Positions 45,586 through 54,230 of a stretch of DNA of 64,000 nucleotides are shown here, piece by piece; positions within the stretch are counted from its first letter, which is position 1; the number at the start of each line of letters is the position of its first letter. Under the pieces are notes generated by a model. That model was not told where the DNA came from and ran no database searches. It saw only the letters and a list, made by a program, of their open reading frames with translations. The DNA lies in assembly GCA_947471745.1 (NCBI GenBank), contig CANJKZ010000011.1, positions 1,612,001-1,676,000 on the forward strand. Direction: 5' to 3'. A program made the position numbers and the translations under genes. Origin of the DNA: Closterium sp. Naga37s-1. Lineage: Eukaryota; Streptophyta; Zygnematophyceae; Desmidiales; Closteriaceae.

Positions 45586-45759
45586 TGTCGGAATCCTACT
45601 GTCCCTGCCCTCCCGGTTCTCTCACTCCTTATCCTCTTCTCTCTTTCTGGCTTTGTTGGACTCTCTACTGTTGATGCTCTCAGCTGGGCCTAGTTAGTGC
45701 CCTTAGTTCACTGCCCTTCTTTCCTCCATATTCCCTTCATTCTCCACTATTCTCCACTT
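45586..45759. repeat. Terminal 174-bp segment X of gypsy element
   Basis: Outermost left segment, TGTCGGAATCC to CTCCACTT. It is a direct repeat of 46138-46311 (offset 552) with a few mismatches, lying outside the 3' LTR but inside the target duplication. Confidence 0.85.
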
Positions 45760-46135
45760 AAAATGCTCCCTGTCCGCAGTCAGGGCATAGTTCTACAAAC
45801 CCTAGCTCGACTGGCTGAAGGAGGGGAAGCCCGAATATGAGGCTTGCGGAGTTGGTTTCTCGTGCTTAGTTTCGCTAATCAAAGGAGAGTTGTAAGCATA
45901 AGTGTGAAAACAATCACGCAAGCAATACTACTGCTGCTTGCCTAATTCTTAAGTACCAACGGCGGGTAACCTTTATGCCAACGGTTCTCGCTCGCCCGCC
46001 AAGTCGCTGCTTTTCGGTTGCATCGCTTCGGCTGCAGCCGTTTTCTCTTGTCATCCTCCCTACTGTAATGTTCCTTATATCCTATTAGTCACGATGATAT
46101 ATCTACTGCTCTACGCAAAGATTAGAATCGTGACA
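45758..46135 (-). repeat. Gypsy 3' LTR
   Basis: 378 bp matching 52567-52944 at an offset of 6809 with few differences. On the minus strand it begins TGTCACGATTC. Its inner neighbour is GC plus segment X'; its outer neighbour is segment X. Confidence 0.85.
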
Positions 46136-46137
46136 GC

Positions 46138-46311
46138 TGTCGGAATCCTACTGTCCCTGCCCTCCCTGTTCTCTCACTGCTTATCCTCTTCTCTCTTTCT
46201 GGCTTTGTTGGACTCTCTACTGTTGATGCTCTCAGCTGGGCCTAGTTAGTGCCCTTAGTTCACTGCCCTTCTTTCCTCCATGTTCCCTTCATTCTCCACT
46301 ATTCTCCACTT
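46138..46311 (-). repeat. Segment X' next to 3' LTR (polypurine region)
   Basis: Second copy of the 174-bp segment, just inside the 3' LTR. Read on the minus strand it is A/G-rich, including GGAGGGGGCAAG at its start and GGGAGGGCAGGGACAG near its end, either of which could be the polypurine tract. Confidence 0.7.
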
Positions 46312-47926
46312 GCCCCCTCCGCGGTTGTCTCTTGGCCCCTGCCGACTGCCGCTGGACCCCCACTTTTTCCGCTCGGTTAATTGGTTGCCCTATTGCCCGC
46401 CCTCTTGCTCGCGCTACATTAGTGCAGTGATCCGTTCTCTTCTGCCCTTGCGCACTCACGAGCACTACTACTCCAGAGTCCTTGACCTCCTTAACTTTCC
46501 AGCGCTCCGTGCTCAGCCCGAGGTCCATCAGGTCGTGTTTAGCCTGTCTCAGGTATACCTCTTCCCCTGCCCCCAGAGTCTGGTTTTTCTTCCCATCTTG
46601 CCTTTCTCCTCTCTTCTTGTAACGCTGAGCGTCCCTCAGTTGTGCCACGTGTAAGTTTTCCAATGCCGCTGGTAAGAGCTCCCGTAGGTACCTCGCTCTC
46701 GCCTCGGCCAGCCCCACCCATGAATCTTCATTGTCCACTTGTACTGACCCCGTGAGTATCCTTGGTGCGTCCACTGGTAGCACTGGGTCTCTTCCTAGGA
46801 GCAAATGATACGGTGATAGGTCCCTCAGGGCCGCCTGTTTACTGAATCTGTATCCGGCCACTACCCACGGGAGCCGCGTGTCCCAGTCCCGCTTAAACTT
46901 CTCCCCGTAGGCCCTCAGCCCCCGCTTCACTGTCTGTACAAATCGCTCTGTGAGCCCGTCACTCTGCGGGTGATATCGTGAGGTCCTCCTATGAGTAATG
47001 CCAGTGGACTGCAACAGCTTGTCAAACTCTCCCCTGAACTCTGTCCCCTGATCTGTTAACACTTCCCCGCATGCCCCGAACCTCGTAAGCACCTGCTCTT
47101 CGAATGCTTCGGCTATCTTCGCCGAGTTCTTGCTGGGTAAGGCCTTCACCTCGACCCATTTGCTGCCATGCTCAATCATGATTAAGATGTACCGCTTCCC
47201 TCTCCGGCTTAGTGGCATCTCTCCCGCCAGGTCCAGAGACCATCGGAACCCTATGCCATATATGGGCAGCGACTGCAGCTCCTTCCTGCCTCGCTCCAAT
47301 TCTGCTTTGTTCCGACTGCACAGCTCGCACTTAGTCACCCACTCCCTGATATCTTTCCTCATCCCTGCCCACCACCATCCTGTCTCTACTAGTTGTGTGG
47401 TGCGCAGACTTCCGTAGTGTCCTAACTGCCGATGTACGGTGCTGATGATCTGCTCTCGCTCGTGTGGCCGTGGGACCATCTTCCATCCGTCCCTTGTATT
47501 CTTCTGCAACTGCTCTTGGTGCCAGCGGTAGTGAACCCCTCTAGCTCTGGCCCTCTCGCTGGTTGTGGTTCCTTCGGCGGTCCTGCCCTGCACCCAGTCC
47601 AGCACTTCCTGGTCTTCCCAGACTTCTGCAGGCCCCATCCCTTTTTCTCGGTTAGCCCCTTCTGCGTCTAATTCTCTCGCTAGTGCCACTAGGCAAACGG
47701 TGGGGCGATGAGCTGGCGGGTTCCGTGACAGCCCATCGACGTGTTGCATGGTTTTGCCTGCTCTGTGTCGGATAGAGAAGTCATATTCTTGTAACCGCAT
47801 GGCCCAGCGCGCGTTCCTGCCTGTCAGCGCTTGGTTGGTCATAAGCCAGGTTAGCGGCTGATGGTCAGTCACTAGCTCGAACTGCCTCCCTTGTAGGTAC
47901 ACCCGGAAATGGGTGATCGCCCACAC
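46289..47926 (-). pseudogene. Gypsy RNase H C-terminus and integrase
   Basis: 545-codon frame. RNase H end: VTDHQPLTWL, ARWAMRLQEYDFSIRHRAGK, HVDGLSR. Integrase zinc region: HRQLGHYG ... CELCSRNK. The rve core has Asp in RWSLDLAGEMP (near residue 230), Asp in VLTDQGTEF (near 291) and Glu in SDGLTERFVQ (near 325), a complete DDE triad with gypsy spacing. The C-terminal tail is basic and has no chromodomain that I recognise; it runs into segment X'. Joined upstream to RT through a 4-bp duplication that shifts the frame. By itself the integrase looks intact. Confidence 0.9.
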
Positions 47927-48404
47927 TGCCGCTAGCCCTTCGCCCTCATACGAGCTATAATTTGCTTCGGCTGGGTTGCAGCTCCGGCTAGCGAAGGCGA
48001 CTGACTACCTTCTCTTCTTCTTCCCGCTTCTGACACAAGATCGCTCCCATACCCGCGCTGCTCCAGTCCGTGTACAGTATAAATGGATCTGCAGGATTGG
48101 GCAGAGTCAGCACTGTAGCCGTTTTCACGGCTTTCAGCAATGCTTGGAGTGCGCCTTGCTCTGCCTCCCCCCATTCCCATTTCTGGTCTTCCCTCAGCAG
48201 TCTGTTTAACGCCACCGCGGTCTTGCTGAAGTTCGGTATGAACTTCCTATAGTAGTTGAGGAATCCGAGCACTGCTCTCAGCGTACTCCTGTCTTTCGGC
48301 TGCGGCACCCTATCTAGGACCTCCACCTTCGCTTGCTGAATCCCCAACTGCCCTCCTTGAACTTCGAACCCCAGGTATTTCACTCCAGTATTCCCGAAAC
48401 GCAC
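47927..48404 (-). pseudogene. Gypsy RT thumb and RNase H N-terminus
   Basis: Frame 48404-47988 reads RFGNTGVKYLGFEVQGG, TLRAVLGFLNYYRKFIPNF and the RNase H start FILYTDWSSAGMGAILCQ. A tandem GACTGACT (about 48000-48007, plus strand) adds four bases and shifts the frame; sense continues as SRSCNPAEANYSSYEGEG toward 47926. Upstream, one base appears to be missing in the AAGAAG run at about 48405, shifting it against the RT palm. These are the only two frame errors between RT and integrase. Confidence 0.85.
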
Positions 48405-49516
48405 TTCTTCGGGTGACAGGTGAGGCCCGCTTCCCGCACGGCGTCCAACGTCGCTTGCACGTCCTTCACGTGCTGCGTCGCGTTTGGACTGAAGACTACG
48501 ACATCATCTATGTAGCAGGCCGCCGCCGGCACTCCTCGCAGTGTCGTATCCATGACTCTTTGGAACAGGGCGGGCGCGTTTTTCTTTCCGAATGGCATGA
48601 AGCGCCACTCGTATAGACCGTCTGGCCCATGGAATGCTGTCTTCTTGCGATCTGCTGCTCTGATGGGGATCTGATTGAATCCCTGTCGTAGATCCAGGGT
48701 GGAGAAAACCTTTGCCCCTTGTAGTTTGTCAAAAATCTCCTCCGCCGACTGCATGGGGTACCTGTCTGCTACCGTGACTTTGTTTAAACTCCGATAGTCT
48801 CCGCACATCCTCCGTGCGGAGACGGCTCCCGTCAGGTCTTTCCGTGAGGCTACCACGGTCGCTGCGGCGTAGTCGCTCTCGGAGCGTTGGATCAACCCCG
48901 CTTCCAGCAGCTCGTGGCATTTCTCCGTGCAGATGTCTAGGTCCCCTGGGCTCATCCGCCGCTTCCGTTGGTATATAGGCACCTCTGTGGTGAGCTCTAT
49001 CTTCATCTCATGCGTAGTGCACCTTCCCAGTTCTTGTAAGGTGTACGCGAAAGTCCCACGGTGTTGCTCCAGCACTTGCTGCAATGTTGCTGCTGACTCG
49101 GTATCCATCCCTTTTCCGAGTACCCACTCCTCGTCGGGGCCCCGTTCACCCTTCGCTGGTATTTCCACCGTGGCTTCCCCGTCTCCATCGATCATTTCCT
49201 CCGCTGCCCCTATGGCCATGTACGCCGCCCACCCTTCGTCTATCTTCAGGTCATACCGCTCTTTGATCCGCGCCAGTGACTTCTTCTGCCATTCGACTGA
49301 CTCCAGGTCGCGGTACCGTTCACAACACGCGATGTCTCTTTTTATCTCCTTCGCCTTCAGGTGCATCCTCATCGTGTCCAGGAGCCAGGTCATTACATTC
49401 GCGTCCATGGCTCGACCCAAGGTGGCTCGGCGTTGTTGCTCAGTCACTTCAGGGTGTGCCGTAGCTCCCCACAGGTGCCCCATGGCTGCTTCCCGCTCAT
49501 TCGCTGTCGGTTGCTC
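48380..49516 (-). pseudogene. Gypsy reverse transcriptase (palm and fingers)
   Basis: In frame with the methyltransferase upstream. From the TAG at 49517-49519 a spacer of about 170 residues leads to the RT: VPIYQRKRRMSPGDL, GLIQRSESDYAAATVVA, RMCGDYRSLNKVTVADRYP, STLDLRQGFNQIPI, KTAFHGPDGLYEWRFMPFG, APALFQRVMD, and the active site CYIDDVVVFSP (YIDD at about 48513-48502). Catalytic Asp residues are present. The frame runs off at HPKKC because of a one-base loss; the sense continues in 48404-47988. RT domain of the Ty3/gypsy type. Confidence 0.9.
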
Positions 49517-50503
49517 CTATATTCCCTTCCGCACATCATAGATCATTCCTGGTCCCGGCAGCTCTCCCTCCATACTGAATCCGCGGGCGTCGTCGTAGGA
49601 CACCAGCGTCGGCAGCGCTTGCCGCGGCTTGCCCGGCTCGTTACACTGGTACTGTGACGGGTGATCGGGGCACGTCACCGGCGCTGGCAGGCGATTTGGC
49701 TCCAGAATATCACTCACTAAGCGTGGTTCTGGGCGCTGCATCAACGCTAGCGTGTGCCGCAGCGCCGCTGTGGACATCACGTTCTGCCAGTACCGCCTCG
49801 GCCGGTGTGCTCGCGACCCCAACTGCGCCGCGTCGACTGGTACTCCTCTCCCCAGTACTCCTACTATTTCCTCGAACGCTCTCTTCACTGGCTCTCGCTT
49901 GTCTTCAGCCAGGTCTACGTTCTCCAGGATGTATGCGACTTCTCCCTGTCGCTGCTGAACCATCTCCAGCACCCGCCGTAAGTCCCGGAACGAGGCTCCC
50001 CGACTGTCTTCCATTCCCAGGCCTTCCCCGGCTCGAGAGTATCCTTGACATTCCCACCCGGCAATGATCAAGTCTATTTGCCCCCAGCTCTCCAGTACTC
50101 GCTCTGATATATCTCGGACGTCATGAACCTCTGATTCGGACTCGCATGGAAGCGCGTCTTCCCACATTTGGTCCGGATATTCTTCCCGAAGCAGCTCTGC
50201 GTGGTGGCGCGCCATCTGTCGCACGGCTGGATCCCGCTCGACGTGAATCCACTTCTTGACCGTACATCCCGCTCGTAGCGCCGCTGCCAGACCGGTCCCG
50301 ATCCCCCCATACAGCTCCAGGATGCGGATGGGCACGTCCAAGGCCTGCACCCTACTGACCCGTTCCTTCAAATCCGCAGGGCCCCGTCCCAAAGTCCGTC
50401 TCTCGATCCGCCGTTCGTATTCCTCCTCGTATCTCTCCCACGGCCAATCCTCCAGTTCCTCTGTCAGATCCTGCCTCTGCGCCTGGTACGCCTCTCTCGG
50501 CTC
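49517..50503 (-). CDS. Cytosine-5 DNA methyltransferase domain of gypsy element
   Basis: About 328 codons between two in-frame TAG codons (50504-50506 and 49517-49519), between protease and RT. Counting from the TTG at 50392: SAM-binding motif I ILELYGGIGTGL (24-35), acidic HVERD (50-54, motif II), catalytic motif IV as GWECQGYSRAG with Cys115, GLGMEDSRG after it, motif VI LENV (156-159), and motif VIII GSRAHRPRRYWQN (192-204). The GIGTGL and AHRPRRYW features are closest, from memory, to DNMT3-type enzymes. The usual Pro before the catalytic Cys is Glu. Length suits a catalytic domain alone, with no PWWP, ADD or UBA seen. It presumably methylates cytosines in DNA, possibly element copies. 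A 36-residue acidic/basic spacer precedes it. Domain identity is strong; activity is untested. Confidence 0.88.
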   Translation of the reverse strand, partial: EPREAYQAQRQDLTEELEDWPWERYEEEYERRIERRTLGRGPADLKERVSRVQALDVPIRILELYGGIGTGLAAALRAGCTVKKWIHVERDPAVRQMARHHAELLREEYPDQMWEDALPCESESEVHDVRDISERVLESWGQIDLIIAGWECQGYSRAGEGLGMEDSRGASFRDLRRVLEMVQQRQGEVAYILENVDLAEDKREPVKRAFEEIVGVLGRGVPVDAAQLGSRAHRPRRYWQNVMSTAALRHTLALMQRPEPRLVSDILEPNRLPAPVTCPDHPSQYQCNEPGKPRQALPTLVSYDDARGFSMEGELPGPGMIYDVRKGI

Positions 50504-51991
50504 CTACCGCACGAACCGGACGGGCAGCGTGCCTACGGGGCTCTCTGGGTCCCAGTATTGCACGCGGAAGAGCACCTTCTCTTGCCACGTGCATATGGTA
50601 GCTCCTACTCGATAGAGGAGTTCCATCCCGACGAGGACGTCGTAGTCCTCTGATTCTGAGACACCGCACTGCAACCTGATACAACACTCCTTCTTGGTTC
50701 CTGGTAAGAGCACCACCTCTACGGGCCGTCTGGTTTTCGGCATCCACTTCGGTTCGCCTCCTTCGGCAGTCATGAGCAGAATTCCCCGCGCAATGGTGCG
50801 CCCGGGTACGTACAGCTTCAGTTGGTTGGCAAGCCCTTTGCCGATGAGCACGTGATGCGCTCCGGTATCAATGATGGCTTGCCTCACGGGCAGGCCTCCC
50901 ACGGTCAGACTCCCCTTCTCTGCGATCAGCACTGACGCCTGGCACACCAGCCTTTCGTTAGGGTGTCGTCTCATCTCCGCGGGCCGTGCTCCTTCAGCTC
51001 TGCTACTCCGGGGGCGAGTTCCACTCGACGCTACGCTACTCTGGGACGGTTCAGCCCTTGGTCGGAGTCGGATATCCTCCCGAGCCCGAGGGTAGGCCAT
51101 GACGGCGTACTCCCTCGTGTAGTCCCCTTCGCCTTCTTCCTCGGCTTCATCCACTTCTTCGTACGCCAACAGCGCCCGCGTCTTTTCCTCCGTCGGATTA
51201 GGCAGCTGCTCGAGTCTCCGCTGCAGCCGCCGGACCTCGACTTGGAGCTCTTCCCGAGTTGCCCCCATCGCGTCTCTCGGCCGGCTGTAACAGTCCTCCT
51301 TCCGGTGCCCGCGTTTCCCGCACTGCTCACATGTCGGCACGTTGGGGCATTCACGCTTCAGGTGCCCGTGCTCTCCGCAGGTGTGACAAAGCCGCGGGTC
51401 GGCTCGCCTGCCGCCCCCAGATGTGGGATCGGGTACCGCCGCCACAGCCCAGCTCGTCTTCGCCCGACTCTTCCCGTCCGAATCTTCCAGATCCAGCAGT
51501 CGTTGCGCTTGTTCCGTTTTCTTCGTCAGCGAATAGACTTCCTTGAGAGTGACATCGGCGCCGATGCTGTAGACGGTGCTCCGCACCACTCCTTTCAGCT
51601 CTTCGTCTAGCCCTCGCACGAACTTCCGCACCAGCAGGCGTTCGTCAGTGTTTTCGAGATCTTCGGCTAGTTCGCGGAGTCTGCAGTAGTATGCCAACAG
51701 CGACTCTTCTTTCTTACGTCGGAAGTCTCGAAACTCCTCAACACGCGCCTTAGTCTGCCCCGAGAACTCCTTCCGCAGCATCTGCAGGAATCTGGCCGGC
51801 GGGTTGTCTATCTCCCCTTCCGCCAACTCTTCTAAAACTTCGTCTCGGGTCAGACGGTAGAAAGTCTCAGCCTTGCCCGCCAACGTCCCTACCATCTTCC
51901 GAAAGAATTCAGCCGGATCGTAACCGTCGCGCTCCCAACAATACTGCACGGTCTCGAGCTGCATAAGGTAATTCTTCAGACTGGGGCCCAC
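50504..51991 (-). pseudogene. Gypsy Gag (main part) and protease
   Basis: 495 codons. Capsid-like retrotransposon Gag region (YDPAEFFRKMVGTL, ARFLQMLRKEFSGQ, EEFRDFRRKKEESLLAYYCR, LLVRKFVRGLDEEL; residues about 20-145). Two CCHC zinc knuckles follow: CHTCGEHGHLKREC (about 202-215) and CEQCGKRGHRKEDC (about 222-235). A coiled, acidic stretch leads to the retropepsin with AIIDTGAHHVLIG (Asp near 375) and VLVGMELL. Ends at TAG 50504-50506 with GAG next, and the same frame continues into the methyltransferase. The N-terminus is displaced by a 37-bp tandem duplication at 51968-52041. Confidence 0.9.
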
Positions 51992-52436
51992 GCCCGTAAT
52001 GCCCGTAATTCTTCAGACTGGGGCCCACGCCCGTAATGCCCGTATAGCGCTCGGCCACCTCCACTTTGGGCAAGTTATTCGCCTTCCAGCGTGCTCCACC
52101 AGTGCTAAGTCCTTCCTGTAGCCCGTCTGGTGCACCCGCAACCCCGCTGGGTATTATCGATCTTCCTTGCATCGTCTCTTGTACGTAGCCTTCCGTCGGC
52201 CTCCAGCGCGGGTCAGGCCGGTCCTTCTTCGTAGGCATCCCTGGCATGCCGGTTTGCGGAGTCACCGCTTCTCGGTTTCTCCAGCGTTCACGTATCTCTT
52301 CGGTCCAGCGCCCGTCGATTGGAGTGTCTCCCGGGTCTGAGACAACAGTGCGCGGTCGTTCCATGCTGTCTCTCCCTGCGCGAGCTCGTTGGTGGGGCGT
52401 CCGATACTTAGGTGAGTCGGTTTCGGCGCGTGACAT
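51992..52436 (-). pseudogene. Gypsy Gag N-terminal part
   Basis: ATG at 52436. Arg/Pro-rich N-terminus (PKYRTPHQRARAGRDS, GRWTEEIRERWRNRE) reaching VEVAERYTGITGVGPSLKNY. There the 37-bp direct duplication (51968-52004 and 52005-52041) repeats the coding sequence once and throws the frame, separating it from the 495-codon ORF. No recognisable domain of its own. The ATG lies 130 bp from the LTR, a normal leader length. Confidence 0.8.
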
Positions 52437-52548
52437 GCCGGCGTATCCTTGAACGGCTATAGCTTCTGCACGCCACCCTGACGAGGGCTTCGACTCGCCG
52501 GAGTCGTTCCACCAACGCGTCCTTCAAAGATCTCGTCGATTCATTGAC

Positions 52549-52568
52549 GGATTCCTTGCGTGATTGTT
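52549..52568 (-). promoter_or_regulatory. Putative self-priming primer-binding site
   Basis: On the minus strand the bases directly after the 5' LTR read ACAATCACGCAAGGAATCC. They are not of a TGG-tRNA type. They are complementary to a site inside the LTR of the same strand (52737-52718) with one mismatch in 20. In Tf1-type elements the 5' end of the RNA folds back onto such a site to prime minus-strand synthesis. Confidence 0.55.
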
Positions 52569-52944
52569 AAAATGCTCCCTGTCCGCAGTCAGGGCATAGT
52601 TCTACAAACCCTAGCTCGACTGGCTGAAGGAGGGGAAGCCCGAATATGAGGCTTGCGGAGTTGGTTTCTCGTGCTTAGTTTCGCTAATCAAAGGAGAGTT
52701 GTAAGCATAAGTGTGAAAACAATCACGCAAGCAATCCTACTACTGCTTGCCTAATTCTTAAGTACCAACGGCGGGTAACCGTTATGCCAACGGTTCTCGC
52801 TCGCCCGCCAAGTCGCTGCTTTTCGGTTGCATCGCTTCGGCTGCAGCCGTTTTCTCTTGTCATCCTCCCTACTGTAATGTTTCTTATATCCTATTAGTCA
52901 CGATGATATATCTACTGCTCTACGCAAAGATTAGAATCGTGACA
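52567..52944 (-). repeat. Gypsy 5' LTR
   Basis: 378 bp, TGTCACGATTC to GCATTTTAA on the minus strand. Lacks segment X at its inner end, unlike what a Y+X LTR model would predict. Confidence 0.85.
52718..52737 (-). promoter_or_regulatory. LTR segment complementary to primer-binding site
   Basis: Minus strand GGATTGCTTGCGTGATTGT, within the 5' LTR about 150 nt upstream of the LTR end. If transcription starts at about 52737 this is the RNA 5' end. A weak A/T-rich TAAGAATTAG lies about 20 nt upstream (52760-52751). The 3' LTR has the same site with one further change. Confidence 0.5.
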
Positions 52945-53103
52945 TGGGCTAATTTCTTGAGTATTTAGTATGTAATTTCTAAGGTCTCGAAGAACATGTA
53001 AAACACCCTTCCTTGCACTGCTGCAAATATTTTTGCATTCTCAACAATCTTACTTACACCTGTACCTGTAGTCATCATATGTGCAGCAATATACGTTGCC
53101 ACA
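52945..53103 (-). pseudogene. Helitron-like pseudogene, middle piece
   Basis: 159 bp of AT-rich DNA trapped between the gypsy and copia insertions. Minus-strand sense reads YIAAHMMTTGTGVSKIVENA then, after a frame slip, LRDLRNYILNTQEISP and a TAA where CAA (Gln) fits the Helitron motif EISxQE. It continues directly into EVIYLILSLP at 45585 once the gypsy element is removed. Confidence 0.75.
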
Positions 53104-53236
53104 TGTCAGAACATTATAGCTTTTACATTTGTGTAGGCTATAGTGGGGTAGCCCATAAGGGGTACAACCCAATTAGGGTTAGTACTTGTACCCAACTCTT
53201 TGCTAGTTCATTCATTCTCGTTCTTTACTTACAAAA
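53104..53236 (+). repeat. CO-1 5' LTR
   Basis: 133 bp, TGTCAGAACATTATAGC to TTTACTTACAAAA. Compared with the 3' LTR it has AAAA instead of AACA at its end and lacks a TATA duplication near the start. Confidence 0.88.
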
Positions 53237-53251
53237 TGGTTTCAGAGCAGG
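53237..53251 (+). promoter_or_regulatory. Copia primer-binding site
   Basis: TGGTTTCAGAGCAGG directly after the LTR; one base from the TGGTATCAGAGC site of plant copia elements primed by initiator tRNA-Met. Confidence 0.8.
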
Positions 53252-53289
53252 TCCCTCGCTAGGACCGCTATTCTTTCCTTGGGCCCACC

Positions 53290-53815
53290 ACCTGCTGCCC
53301 TACGAGTAGCCCCTAGGAACCGGCCCGTTGGCCCGTCGCGCCCCTAGGCCTGTCGTGCCCCTTAGGCCCGTCGCGCCCCTTAGGCCCGTCACACCCCCCA
53401 CGGCCCCCTTCCTAGCCCGTCGTGCCCCTTGGCCCCGTCGCGCCCCACGGCCCCGTTCCTGCCCGTCGCGCCCGGCCCCTAGGCCCGTCGCGCCCCCCCC
53501 ATGGCCCCGTTCCTAGCCTGTTGCGCCCCTCGGCCCCGTCGCGCCCCTCGGCCCCGTTGTGTCCCTAGGCCCTGTTTCCTAGGCCCGTCGCGCCCCCCAC
53601 GGCCCCGTTTCCTAGCCCGTTGCGCCCCTCGGCCTCGTCGCGCCCCTAAGCCCGTCGCGCCCCTTAGGCCCGTCGTGCCCCCACGGCCCCATTCCTAGGC
53701 CCGTCGCACCCCTCGGCCGCGTCGCGCCCCTAGGCCCGTCGTGCCCCTAGGCCCCGTTTCCTAGGCCCGTCGCGCCCCCACGGCCCCGTTTCCTAGCCCG
53801 TCACGCCTCTAGGTG
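53290..53815. repeat. GC-rich leader array, first block
   Basis: Irregular short-period repeat of CCCGTCGCGCCCCTAGGC and CGGCCCCGTTCCTAG motifs. Arg/Pro-rich ORFs in it are compositional. No Gag coding seen. Confidence 0.8.
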
Positions 53816-54230
53816 GCGGCGGTGGAGGCAGCGGTGGGAGTGGCGGCGGTGGCGGCAGTGCGACTGGTGGCGGTGGGACTGGAGCTCGGCGTGTTGGTTC
53901 TGGAGGTAGCCAGCGTCAGCAGCAGCAGCGTCGGAGCGAGACCCAGTCGCCCAAGCAGCTTCGTGAGTGGTTTCTGCGTGGGGCGTCTGGGGGTAGTTGC
54001 CCGTATGTCATTCGCACAGGTGACCGTGCTGGTCAGACTTGCGGGCGGCTTCACACTCAGCACCGCTGCTTCTCCCGCCTTGACGACGCTTGGCGTGCTG
54101 AGTTTGGTGACCACGTCGAGCTCCCTCGCTGGGCAGATCTGCTTAGGTCTAGGATTGTTATCTTTGACCTACACTTTGATGCTATTCTTTCTGCTATGTA
54201 TGCTCTGTCTATTAGTGCTGAGGTTGCCTG
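53816..54230 (+). pseudogene. CO-1 Cys/His module, first copy
   Basis: Gly-rich start, QRQQQQRRSE, LREWFLRGASGGSCPYVIRT, the C-x13-C-x3-H-x2-H-x-C motif, WRAEFGDHVELPRWADLLRS, FDAILSAMYALS. It then runs into GC array sequence rather than protease. It duplicates 54958-55370 at a shift of about 1.14 kb; the second copy is the one joined to protease. Confidence 0.8.

Larger units (their letters stand above)
45586..52944 (-). mobile_element. Ty3/gypsy element with cytosine methyltransferase
   Basis: 7359-bp insertion on the minus strand, flanked by the 4-bp target duplication TGGG (45582-45585 and 52945-52948). Removing it and one TGGG restores a continuous Helitron-like reading frame, which fixes both ends. 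In element orientation: LTR (52944-52567), primer-binding site, gag, protease, cytosine-5 methyltransferase, RT, RNase H, integrase, a 174-bp purine-rich segment, LTR (46135-45758), then a second copy of the 174-bp segment. Domain order RT-RNase H-integrase places it in Ty3/gypsy. I see no chromodomain. Inactivating lesions are few: a 37-bp duplication, two TAG, a 1-nt loss and a 4-bp duplication. Confidence 0.93.

Noticed and set aside
45024..45590. Chloroplast-derived insert (AT-rich segment)
   Set aside because: The minus-strand translation fits a Helitron-type protein and continues across two insertion sites; I recognised no plastid gene.
46289..46560. Chromodomain at the gypsy integrase C-terminus
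   Set aside because: The tail is basic and lacks the aromatic-cage and fold residues I would expect; it runs into segment X'.
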